From Thermoplasmata archaeon (lineage in GTDB: Archaea; Thermoplasmatota; Thermoplasmata; Thermoplasmatales; Thermoplasmataceae): a stretch of DNA of 6,160 bases. Shown one piece after another: positions 1 to 5,111 of the stretch. The position numbers were made by a program, and so were the translations under genes. Below the pieces are notes generated by a model. It saw nothing but the letters and a program-made list of their open reading frames with translations. It made no database searches and had not been told where the DNA came from. Each line of letters starts with the position of its first letter. Position 1 is the first letter of the stretch. Where the stretch lies: contig JAJZOT010000112.1 of the NCBI GenBank assembly GCA_021847855.1, positions 1-6,160 on the forward strand, given 5' to 3'.

Positions 1-65
1 GGGGCAGCTATAATGATCGCAGCAATTACCGAGAACATTACCAGGATTTTATGCCTCTGGATCAC
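1..65 (-). CDS. N-terminus of a signal-anchored membrane or secreted protein (runs off left edge)
   Basis: The minus-strand frame opens after an in-frame TAG and starts at GTG (65-63). It reads MIQRHKILVMFSVIAAIIIA and continues past the window edge. A short positively charged segment (R4, H5, K6) is followed by an uninterrupted hydrophobic stretch, the pattern of a signal peptide or signal anchor. An in-frame ATG at 38-36 is the alternative start, but it would drop the charged N-terminus. A TATA-like box centred near 92 lies about 27 nt before the GTG, so a leaderless mRNA starting at or next to the GTG is expected. Only about 21 codons are visible, so family and function cannot be given. 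Existence of the gene is moderately supported by signal-anchor pattern and promoter spacing together. Confidence 0.5.
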   Translation of the reverse strand, partial: MIQRHKILVMFSVIAAIIIAA

Positions 66-87
66 ATTCTAGATACTTTATTACAAT

Positions 88-96
88 ATTTATAAT
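88..96 (-). promoter_or_regulatory. TATA-like box for the left-edge gene
   Basis: On the minus strand this reads ATTATAAAT, a good match to the archaeal TATA box. Its centre is about 27 nt upstream of the GTG at 65-63, the spacing expected for a leaderless transcript. It lies just after the stop codon (112-110) of the interrupted regulator gene, where a promoter for the next gene would be expected. Confidence 0.5.
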
Positions 97-109
97 CTGC
101 TCTTGTTTA

Positions 110-213
110 TTATAAAATACAAATGAACCTGCAAAATATGTGATCATGTACTGAATCTGCTGTCAAATTGAAATAGACTGATATTCCCTCTTTCTGAAGA
201 TCAGAGTTTACTA
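110..213 (-). pseudogene. 3' remnant of an IS-disrupted winged-helix regulator gene
   Basis: This is the downstream piece of the regulator gene whose 5' part is at 1253-1429. If 214-1255 and one TA are removed, codon CTA is followed directly by GTA AAC TCT GAT CTT and the frame stays open to TAA at 112-110, adding 33 residues that include NSDLQKEGISVYFNLTADS. These residues would form the wing end and the C-terminal helix, which in small archaeal winged-helix proteins usually serves dimerisation. The piece has no start codon or promoter of its own in that frame and is probably not translated. The perfect restoration of reading across the junction is the evidence that it belonged to the same gene. 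Confidence 0.75.
212..213. repeat. Target-site duplication TA, left copy (partner 1256-1257)
   Basis: The left junction reads C-TA-TAGC and the right junction GCTA-TA-G. With TA as the duplicated target, the empty site is CTAG. IS630-family elements are known to insert at TA, with IS630 itself preferring CTAG. Because the ends read CTATAG on both sides, the boundary could be shifted by 2 bp on sequence alone; the CTAG reading is the most economical. Confidence 0.75.
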
Positions 214-240
214 TAGCTAGGGACATAAGTAATTGATTAT
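214..240 (+). repeat. Left terminal inverted repeat of the IS
   Basis: Aligned without gaps to the reverse complement of 1229-1255, 22 of 27 positions match by eye, with 14 of 17 in the outermost part. It contains the last codons and stop codon of the transposase. Confidence 0.85.
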
Positions 241-714
241 ATTTAGGTTGAACCTCTTTTTCCTGAAATAGTTTGATACCATTTTCCTGATATTTCCAAA
301 GCTTTCAGGTACGGTTGATCCCAATTGATTATCCTTTGCCTGGTTCCAGCACTCCTCTGCCGGATTAAGCTCAGGAGAACACCTCGGGAATCTTACCGGC
401 ATGATTGTCTTCCTGTTCTTCTTCAGAAACCTCTCAACTTCACCCGAGGTATGCCAGGGAGCACCGTCGTAGAACAGGGCGAATCTTCCATATTCTCTTT
501 TCAATGTGTTCAGGTAACTGATGAACACCCGGGAATTCATGCCGTCATATGATCGGAAAAGCGTTGATCCATCTAAGGCGACGGATCCAAACTCAAAGAT
601 CTTCTTGTGGGATCCTGTTGTCATGATTCTGGGTTTGCTCCCTTTCTTTGCCCATACCTTCCTGACAATGCTGTCGTATACGAATACGGATTCATCCATG
701 CATACCGCTGTCAT
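217..714 (-). CDS. IS630 transposase, DDE catalytic part (orfB)
   Basis: This 165-residue frame carries the RNase H-like catalytic domain of an IS630/Tc1-type transposase, which cuts and joins the IS ends. The three acidic residues are visible: D7 in CMDES, D83 in FYDGAPWHTS and E120 in PELNPAEECW, giving a DDE triad with the typical D-x-P-W-H and L-N-P-x-E contexts. The first ATG (714-712) overlaps the stop of the upstream frame as ATGA, but the ATG lies only a few residues before the first catalytic Asp and would leave out DNA binding. The more likely product is a -1 frameshift fusion of 327 aa with the frame at 711-1199, in which the triad becomes D169, D245, E282. The open -1 frame begins just after a TAA immediately upstream of the slippery A run, so fusion can only occur at that run. 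Re-initiation at the ATGA could also yield the short form. Confidence 0.9.
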   Translation of the reverse strand: MTAVCMDESVFVYDSIVRKVWAKKGSKPRIMTTGSHKKIFEFGSVALDGSTLFRSYDGMNSRVFISYLNTLKREYGRFALFYDGAPWHTSGEVERFLKKNRKTIMPVRFPRCSPELNPAEECWNQAKDNQLGSTVPESFGNIRKMVSNYFRKKRFNLNIINYLCP

Positions 715-1199
715 TCCTTTCCTGAGAGAGCCCAGTATCTTTCCTGCTTTTTTTTAAATTTTTCAACCTCCTCATCAGAGGCCGAGTTCTTATGCTTCTT
801 CCTTGGCGTTATCAGGGCGTATCCCCACTCCTGTGCCATTCTCCTGATGTGCCTTCTGGTATATCTGACACCGGATTTCTCCTCAATTATCTTCGATATC
901 TCTGTGGTCTTCCAGTGATCCCTGCCGGATAATTCCGTACGGATTTCCTCTCTGATATTTTCATTCATAAGAGAAGGTCTTCCGGACTTTGTCTCTGTCT
1001 TCAGGCTTCCAATGCCTGATTCTTCAAACCTCTTTTTCCAGTACATGACTTTAGATTGAGGACAGAACAGACGTTCGGCCACATCATAACTTGACTCCCC
1101 AGATTTCAACCATATAATCATCAGTATCCTCTCCCTGATCTCAGCGTCCCCTTCACTTTTATATCGATTTTTCAGGTCTTCAATTTCGGCATCAACCAT
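711..1199 (-). CDS. IS630 transposase, N-terminal DNA-binding part (orfA)
   Basis: This 162-residue protein holds the two helix-turn-helix modules that bind the IS ends. The first spans roughly residues 34-62 (YDVAERLFCPQSKVMYWKKR), followed by a GRPS linker (73-76) and a second winged-helix module at about 95-127 ending in EWGY. The region after it, with TPRKKHK and an acidic/lysine stretch, leads in complete IS630 transposases straight into the catalytic domain; here the frame instead runs 11 residues past the slippery site (K149-K151) and stops. The ATG at 1199 is 24 nt from the centre of a TATA-like box, so the mRNA is probably leaderless. Alone this protein could bind the ends without cutting and so act as an inhibitor, as orfA products of other IS families do; that role is an inference. 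Confidence 0.88.
   Translation of the reverse strand: MVDAEIEDLKNRYKSEGDAEIRERILMIIWLKSGESSYDVAERLFCPQSKVMYWKKRFEESGIGSLKTETKSGRPSLMNENIREEIRTELSGRDHWKTTEISKIIEEKSGVRYTRRHIRRMAQEWGYALITPRKKHKNSASDEEVEKFKKKQERYWALSGKE
747..753 (-). promoter_or_regulatory. -1 ribosomal frameshift heptamer A_AAA_AAG
   Basis: On the minus strand the orfA codons read TTT AAA AAA AAG CAG. The last seven bases before CAG form A AAA AAG in the zero frame, the classic -1 slippery heptamer used by E. coli dnaX and many IS elements. Slipping one base back gives AAA AAA GCA GGA AAG and stays open through CMDES into orfB. A TAA in the -1 frame directly precedes the A run (8 A in total), so this is the only place where the two frames can be joined. 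Confidence 0.75.
767..773 (-). promoter_or_regulatory. SD-like frameshift stimulator GAGGAGG inside orfA
   Basis: The minus strand reads GAGGAGGTT, with 13 nt between the last G of GAGGAGG and the heptamer A_AAA_AAG. Internal SD sequences about 10-14 nt upstream of a slippery site are known to promote -1 frameshifting in bacteria (dnaX). No start codon is served by this SD at normal spacing, which favours a role in frameshifting. Confidence 0.5.
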
Positions 1200-1219
1200 G
1201 AAGCTATAATTAAAAATAG

Positions 1220-1227
1220 TATTTAAG
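1220..1227 (-). promoter_or_regulatory. TATA-like box of the transposase promoter
   Basis: The minus strand reads CTTAAATA, centred about 24 nt upstream of the orfA ATG (1199-1197). This predicts transcription starting at or beside the ATG. The box lies immediately inside the right terminal repeat, so transposase binding to that end could repress its own promoter; this last point is inference. Confidence 0.55.
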
Positions 1228-1228
1228 G

Positions 1229-1255
1229 ATAATCAGATACTAATGTCCGTTGCTA
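1229..1255 (-). repeat. Right terminal inverted repeat of the IS
   Basis: It is the inverted partner of 214-240. Its outermost bases, read on the minus strand as TAG, create an in-frame stop codon for the host regulator gene. Confidence 0.85.
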
Positions 1256-1429
1256 TAGATTCCTTTCGGACATCCAGTCTAAATAGTTAATCAATCGATC
1301 ATATGCCAGCCCTGTCTTGACGGAAAGATTTGAACGATTTGAGGCTCCGTCCTCGGCAAGGCTGTAAAGGATCCTTGCAACTAGGTATAGATCAGGCTTG
1401 AACAGCTGATTCCTGGAATCTTTCAGCAA
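1253..1429 (-). pseudogene. 5' part of a winged-helix (HTH_45-like) regulator gene truncated by the IS
   Basis: The frame starts at TTG (1429-1427), preceded by GAGGTGG, and overlaps the end of the upstream 239-aa gene by 38 bp. It reads MLKDSRNQLFKPDLYLVARI, then LYSLAEDGASNRSNLSVKTG, then LAYDRLINYLDWMSERNL, and stops at a TAG supplied by the IS end. The pattern (ILYSLAEDG, a turn, NLSVKTGLAYDRLINYLDWM, RNL) matches small archaeal winged-helix proteins of the PF14947/COG3432 kind, in which a recognition helix is followed by L..YL..L...GL. The intact gene would encode 91 residues, ending at 110. The remaining 58-residue piece keeps the recognition helix but lacks the wing end and the C-terminal helix normally used for dimerisation. 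It is the last gene of the 2608-to-110 operon and probably regulated it or a neighbour. Family assignment is by eye. Confidence 0.7.
1256..1257. repeat. Target-site duplication TA, right copy
   Basis: It pairs with the TA at 212-213. The host G at 1258 and C at 211 complete the CTAG target. Confidence 0.75.
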
Positions 1430-2111
1430 ACCACCTCAGCTGTTTTATTGTGTATTTCATGTCATTGATTTCATTCAATGAATTCGTAATTTCCCTGTGC
1501 CTTACGACGAATGCTAAAATTATTGATAATATAACCGTGATTAACTGATAAAAGTAGAAGATGTTCAGACCAATTGCAAGTAGCCGAACGAGCAGCGCAA
1601 GAATTATTGGAAAAAACAATGAGAGAATGAGGTAAATCATAAAAGCATAAACAAGAATAACAGTACCTGTGTAAAATGAAAAACTGTTCTTTCCTCTTGA
1701 GATATTTCTCAAAAGAGAATCCCAGTCCTGGCTTACGATAAACTTGACAAGACTCTTAATATCACCATGTTCAAAAGGCACAATTTTATTTATTTCAAGT
1801 TCTTTTTTTATCACTTTGCTTTTCCGGTAAACAAAAGCGTATAGGACAATGCCTGTCGCCAGTTCTAGTATATTGAACACATCCAAGTAATTTCCGGCAG
1901 ATAACCTGAACACACCAAAATTAGTGACTAAGTTATCGAAGTCATAATTTAAAATTAGCAATAATGCTAATAGCAAAATTGCGCTGACGGCCAGTATCAA
2001 TGCAATTATCTCACCCGCAACTTCCCACAGATGATTATATTTTTTTGTTTTCTCAATTAAAAATTTCAGGGATTCAGCAGCACTAATTGCTCTGTCTGTT
2101 GAGTCAGTCAT
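1392..2111 (-). CDS. Multi-pass membrane protein of unknown function
   Basis: This 239-residue protein has hydrophobic segments at about 33-55, 76-95, 147-170, 170-190 and 188-204, giving four or five membrane spans. A basic stretch (RKSKVIKKELEINK, about 96-109) and a roughly 50-residue polar loop lie between spans 2 and 3, and a charged tail of about 35 residues follows the last span. By the positive-inside rule the loop and tail are probably cytoplasmic. I do not recognise a family or catalytic motif. The ATG start is well supported: a full SD, AGGAGGT (2124-2118), lies 6 nt before it, and the ATG overlaps the upstream gene's stop as ATGA, so translation is probably coupled. The downstream regulator gene starts inside its 3' end. 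It most likely works with the exported protein encoded just upstream, perhaps as an envelope complex; this is inferred only from gene order. Confidence 0.85.
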   Translation of the reverse strand: MTDSTDRAISAAESLKFLIEKTKKYNHLWEVAGEIIALILAVSAILLLALLLILNYDFDNLVTNFGVFRLSAGNYLDVFNILELATGIVLYAFVYRKSKVIKKELEINKIVPFEHGDIKSLVKFIVSQDWDSLLRNISRGKNSFSFYTGTVILVYAFMIYLILSLFFPIILALLVRLLAIGLNIFYFYQLITVILSIILAFVVRHREITNSLNEINDMKYTIKQLRWFAERFQESAVQA

Positions 2112-2608
2112 CTGCCGACCTCCTGATAGTATAAAGAGAAAACGTTCTTAACATATATTACAAGTATTTCGCGCCCACCGTCATTGAATAACCCAGTTTT
2201 CAGATTAGGATACGGACTTTTCGATAGTAATTTTATGATGAAGGGATTGAAAAAAGAGAGGTTTTTAATGAAACTGAAAGTAAAATTTAACCGGGGCAGT
2301 TTTGACAAGTCAGAGGTTGAGTTGAACAACAAATCAATATATGGATTTATCACTGTTCCATTGAAACCTACTTTGTTAATTGTGAGGTAAGATGAACTTT
2401 CAGGTATTTCAATTGAAAGATTATAAATTCCGTTTCCGTATAGATGCATCGCAGATTTTGAATCGAAACCAGGCAGCTTGGCGATAACGATATAATTAGT
2501 TTCATTCAATTGCTCATTTGGAACAAATTCATAATTAGAGGAGGAATGATAAAAGGATACCAAAGTTAATTCCAATGCAATGATTATTATTAGAACAATA
2601 ACAAACAC
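2108..2608 (-). CDS. Signal-anchored exported protein, unknown function, sequon-rich
   Basis: From the GTG start (2608-2606) this is a 166-residue protein. A strongly hydrophobic segment at residues 2-18 (VFIVLIIII-type) is followed by an exported domain of about 145 residues with six N-X-S/T sequons (N35, N63, N83, N96, N108, N116), pointing to an outside, glycosylated location. No cysteines or known motif are seen. The start is uncertain: the frame is open back to a TAA at 2644-2642 but contains no ATG. An ATT codon at 2629-2627 has GGTGA 4 nt upstream and would add MNLKQFK, supplying the positive charges a signal anchor normally has before its hydrophobic core; the GTG start has none. Its stop overlaps the ATG of the 239-aa membrane protein gene, and it is the first gene of that operon. 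Confidence 0.78.
   Translation of the reverse strand: MFVIVLIIIIALELTLVSFYHSSSNYEFVPNEQLNETNYIVIAKLPGFDSKSAMHLYGNGIYNLSIEIPESSSYLTINKVGFNGTVINPYIDLLFNSTSDLSKLPRLNFTFSFIKNLSFFNPFIIKLLSKSPYPNLKTGLFNDGGREILVIYVKNVFSLYYQEVGR
2118..2124 (-). promoter_or_regulatory. Strong internal SD for the 239-aa membrane protein
   Basis: AGGAGGT on the minus strand, 6 nt before the ATG at 2111-2109, lies inside the last codons of the upstream gene. It confirms the start and contrasts with the leaderless pattern suggested at the first genes of transcripts here. Confidence 0.75.
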
Positions 2609-2660
2609 CTTAAATTGCTTTAGATTAATCTTCTCACCTGATTACAATATTCTCTCGAAA

Positions 2661-2669
2661 GTAATTAAA
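2661..2669 (-). promoter_or_regulatory. Possible TATA box of the exported/membrane/regulator operon
   Basis: The minus strand reads TTTAATTAC within ATTTAATTAC. Transcription about 25 nt downstream would begin near 2640, just before the GGTGA at 2638-2634. This would give a short leader with the SD in place for the ATT at 2629, or a leader of about 31 nt for the GTG at 2608. The match to the TATA consensus is moderate. Confidence 0.35.
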
Positions 2670-2705
2670 TGAACTCACTCAGGGTGAGGGAACAGATGTG
2701 TGTTT

Positions 2706-2718
2706 ATTATGTCATAAT
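2706..2718. repeat. Perfect 13-bp palindrome ATTATG-T-CATAAT
   Basis: Two six-base arms mirror each other around one central T. It sits about 40 bp upstream of the proposed TATA box of the minus-strand operon, where an activator site or operator could lie, and about 100 bp before the first ATG of the weak plus-strand frame at 2815. A dimeric winged-helix protein could recognise such a site, but nothing proves that it is bound. Confidence 0.35.
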
Positions 2719-2814
2719 CTGAGAAAGTGCACAGAATCGCGTTCAACGGGATTTTCCAAAAACCAACCTTATTTTTACTCACGGCAAACATATTAGTCAG
2801 TCACAATCCCAATC

Positions 2815-3069
2815 ATGTTCAAATGGGATAACAGATGGGTCATGGCGGTTTATTGGAAGTTCATGGAAGAAAGATGTCAAGAGAAAGTTTTCTGTTTGTA
2901 TAACATCCCAGGTTGACGGGTAGACATGCAAGAAAAAAATAAATTCTATTCTACCGAGCAGGCCACATTATTTATTGACAGACAGGATAAATTGGATCCC
3001 ATATCTGAACAATGCTATGAAATATTTTTACAACAAAATTATGATGATGTTTCTATAGAAGATTCTTGA
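2815..3069 (+). pseudogene. Possible small gene interrupted by one in-frame TGA (weak)
   Basis: In the gap between the operon and the GH15 gene, one plus-strand frame runs 84 codons with a single TGA at 2914-2916. The first part (33 aa) begins MFKWDNRWVMAVYWKFMEER. The second part reopens in frame and, from ATG 2926, encodes 47 aa beginning MQEKNKFYSTEQATLFIDRQ and ending in an acidic tail, stop at 3067-3069. A TATA-like stretch, TTATTTTTA, lies at about 2769-2777. I recognise no family. It may be a decayed gene, two tiny genes, or chance, since frames of this size arise by chance in A/T-rich DNA. The rest of 2609-3257 shows no other coding frame I would support. Confidence 0.25.
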
Positions 3070-3100
3070 ATTCCTTTATCTAAAAACACAACGGTTCCAT

Positions 3101-3178
3101 TGTCAATTCATTTCATTGGTTTCGTTCAACGATCGTGTGCTTCTTTGTTCATGAAGAAAAATACTAAAATGATTGACA
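3101..3178. repeat. Spaced imperfect inverted repeat upstream of the GH15 gene
   Basis: TGTCAATTCATTT at 3101-3113 is mirrored by AAAATGATTGACA at 3166-3178 with a one-base indel, about 50 bp apart. It lies 80-160 bp before the GH15 start codon. It may be a chance pairing or paired regulator sites. Confidence 0.2.
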
Positions 3179-3220
3179 GTTTGCTCACTGGAAATTGACT
3201 GAAATTATTATCCGGTAATT

Positions 3221-3229
3221 CTTTTAAGC
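3221..3229 (+). promoter_or_regulatory. TATA-like box of the GH15 gene
   Basis: CTTTTAAGC is centred about 33 nt before the ATG at 3258. Transcription would start near 3250, giving a leader of a few bases that contains AGGA (3250-3253), 4 nt before the ATG. Confidence 0.4.
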
Positions 3230-3257
3230 TTAATAGCTCTATCGTCCCAAGGATTAA

Positions 3258-5111
3258 ATGTTCAGCGACACCATAGATTTAAAAGGGTGTACAAAAGATG
3301 GTTTTGTTTTAATAAAAAATCATGGCCTTATTGCGAGCAACAGAACTGCTGCACTTGTTGGCGCAAATGGTGATATCGACTGGGCCTGCCTTCCCAAGTT
3401 TGATTCTGATCCCATTCTTGCAGGAATATTGGATTCAGAGAAGGGTGGTCATTTTATTATTACACCGAATGATATATCGGATCTCAGAGTATACCAGAAT
3501 TACAGGGAAATGACCAATATATTGGTCACTGAATTCATAAAGGGAAATAAAACTATTTTGAGGCTAACAGACTTCATCCCAGTTTCTGAATTCACAACAA
3601 TCAATTTTCCGGAGATACACAGATATGTCGAGGCACCGGAGTCAGATATCCAGGTTTCTGTAACTTTCAATCCAATTTTTGATTATGGGAATAACAAGCC
3701 CACTGTCGAAAAATCGCTTTCAGGGTATGTTTTCAATGGGGGAAATTATTCGGTGGCACTGGCGTGTGACGTTCCTCTCGCAATAACTTCTGGTGGTGTT
3801 CACGGCGTCTTCACTCTTAAGAAACACTCTTCAAGATGGTTCGTTCTCCTGAATGGTGTTAAGCATACCTTGAGGATTACAGATTATAGGTCATATGAAA
3901 GACTTGAGGAAACCACAAATTACTGGAAAAACTGGAGTTCACAGTGCACATATCATGGCATTTACAGCCAGCATGTCCTAAGATCAGCACTCGCCCTTAA
4001 AGGGTTATTCTACGAACCGTCCGGGCTTATGGTGGCAGCCCCTACAACCAGCCTGCCGGAATGTATAGGAGGCGAGAGAAACTGGGACTACAGGTATGCC
4101 TGGATAAGGGATACCGCTTACGTTGTTGAAGCACTTTCCATGATTGGTCTGAAGAAGGAGGCAACTAAATTTCTCTATGATATGATGGAGAACATTTCAA
4201 AGGATAACGACAAACTGAGGACAATTTATACTATTGATGGCTCCTCCTCTCTTAATGAACGCACCGTTGATTTTGATGGTTACCTGCATTCGAGGCCCGT
4301 CCGCGTCGGGAATAAAGCTTCAAGACAGCTTCAGATTGATGAATACGGTTCGATAATCAATTCAATCTATCACCTTTCAAGAATCGGAGGGACGGTGAAT
4401 TCCTACATGTGGAATTTTGTCATAGATTTTCTTAAGAAACTTGAGTCCCTGTGGAAGGAACCTGATTCAAGTATCTGGGAATTTAGAACAGAAAGAAAGC
4501 ACTACGTTTATTCGAAGCTCCTATGCTGGGCGGCTTTTGACAGGGCAATACAGATGGGAAAGATCCTGAAGATGTCTGCTCCATACGAGGCATGGAAAGC
4601 AATAGCCGGCCAGATAAAACAGACAATCCTGGATAATGGAACTGATCCAACACATTCATACCTGACACAATCTTTCGGGTCTGATCAGATTGACGCAGCT
4701 CTTCTGAGGGCTCCTCTTCTTGGCATTCTTCCTGCTTCGGACCCTCTTATAACTGGAACAGTTGCAAAGATAGAGAAAGACCTCATGCATGATGGATTTT
4801 TATTTAGGAGATACCTCAATGACGATGGCTTGAAGGGCGAGGACAATGCATTTTTGATGCTCTCTTTCTGGTATGTTGAAGATCTGATTGAAATGGGTAA
4901 ATTGAAGAGGGCGAGAGAGGTTTTTGAAAGCCTTCTTCAGAGATCCAACCACCTCAACCTTTTTTCTGAGGAAATAGATTTCAGCACTGGTGACCTTATC
5001 GGTAATTTTCCTCAGGCCTTATCTCATATAGGCGTGATAAGGTGCGCAAGTAAACTGACAGATTCCTTTAAACAGAATCTGAGGGTATCTGAAAGCAGGT
5101 ATAATTACTGA
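3258..5111 (+). CDS. GH15 family glycoside hydrolase (archaeal glucoamylase or trehalase)
   Basis: This 617-residue protein has the full length and order of an archaeal GH15 enzyme, an inverting hydrolase releasing glucose from alpha-glucosides. The N-terminal beta-sandwich domain (about 1-235) carries the family opening NHGLIASNRTAALVGANGDI then DWACLPKFDS (21-50). The (alpha/alpha)6 barrel follows, with GGERNWDYRYAWIRDT (271-286), IWEFR with probable general acid E408, and LFSEEID with probable general base E571 (E572 adjacent), then GNFPQALSH (582-590). There is no signal peptide, so it should be intracellular. GH15 proteins of Thermoplasma and Sulfolobus have been characterised both as glucoamylases acting on maltodextrins and as trehalases; I cannot tell which this is. 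The ATG is fixed by an in-frame TAA directly before it (3255-3257). The gene stands alone on its strand and ends back to back with the convergent gene at 5112. Confidence 0.93.
   Translation: MFSDTIDLKGCTKDGFVLIKNHGLIASNRTAALVGANGDIDWACLPKFDSDPILAGILDSEKGGHFIITPNDISDLRVYQNYREMTNILVTEFIKGNKTILRLTDFIPVSEFTTINFPEIHRYVEAPESDIQVSVTFNPIFDYGNNKPTVEKSLSGYVFNGGNYSVALACDVPLAITSGGVHGVFTLKKHSSRWFVLLNGVKHTLRITDYRSYERLEETTNYWKNWSSQCTYHGIYSQHVLRSALALKGLFYEPSGLMVAAPTTSLPECIGGERNWDYRYAWIRDTAYVVEALSMIGLKKEATKFLYDMMENISKDNDKLRTIYTIDGSSSLNERTVDFDGYLHSRPVRVGNKASRQLQIDEYGSIINSIYHLSRIGGTVNSYMWNFVIDFLKKLESLWKEPDSSIWEFRTERKHYVYSKLLCWAAFDRAIQMGKILKMSAPYEAWKAIAGQIKQTILDNGTDPTHSYLTQSFGSDQIDAALLRAPLLGILPASDPLITGTVAKIEKDLMHDGFLFRRYLNDDGLKGEDNAFLMLSFWYVEDLIEMGKLKRAREVFESLLQRSNHLNLFSEEIDFSTGDLIGNFPQALSHIGVIRCASKLTDSFKQNLRVSESRYNY

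Larger units (their letters stand above)
214..1255 (-). mobile_element. IS630-family insertion sequence, 1042 bp, complete
   Basis: The element is bounded by imperfect terminal inverted repeats (TAGCTAGGGACATAAGT at the left, TAGCAACGGACATTAGT at the right read inward) and flanked by a TA duplication in a CTAG site. It encodes a helix-turn-helix protein (711-1199) and a DDE catalytic protein (217-714) in the -1 frame, together a 327-residue IS630 transposase. The transposase stop codon TAG (219-217) lies inside the left repeat, and the promoter lies just inside the right repeat, so almost the whole element is used. All catalytic residues are present and no stray stop codon occurs, so it looks recently active. 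It is inserted in a winged-helix regulator gene. I do not assign an IS name. Confidence 0.92.

Noticed and set aside
722..735. Small hairpin CTGGG-CTCT-CTCAG 11 nt after the slippery heptamer
   Set aside because: Five base pairs including one G-U, with longer spacing than usual; too weak to claim as a frameshift stimulator.
748..755. Sequencing error in the T8/A8 run as the cause of the split transposase
   Set aside because: It cannot be excluded, but the exact zero-frame A_AAA_AAG phase, the SD at suitable distance and the ATGA overlap together favour a natural two-frame element.
325..918. Several plus-strand open frames (325-552, 521-757, 607-918) opposite the transposase
   Set aside because: They lie antisense to clear IS630 transposase domains, have no recognisable motifs, and overlap each other; they are shadows of the coding strand.
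2184..2390. 68-codon plus-strand frame opposite the exported-protein gene
   Set aside because: The minus-strand gene has a signal anchor, sequons and an SD-linked operon partner; the plus frame shows no such pattern.
3128..3159. Hairpin CTTC...GAAG in the intergenic region as a terminator or RNA element
   Set aside because: Four-base arms around a nine-base loop in A/T-rich DNA are expected by chance.
4483..4668. 61-codon minus-strand frame, and a 63-codon plus frame at 3322-3513
   Set aside because: Both lie wholly inside the GH15 gene in other frames and have no independent support.
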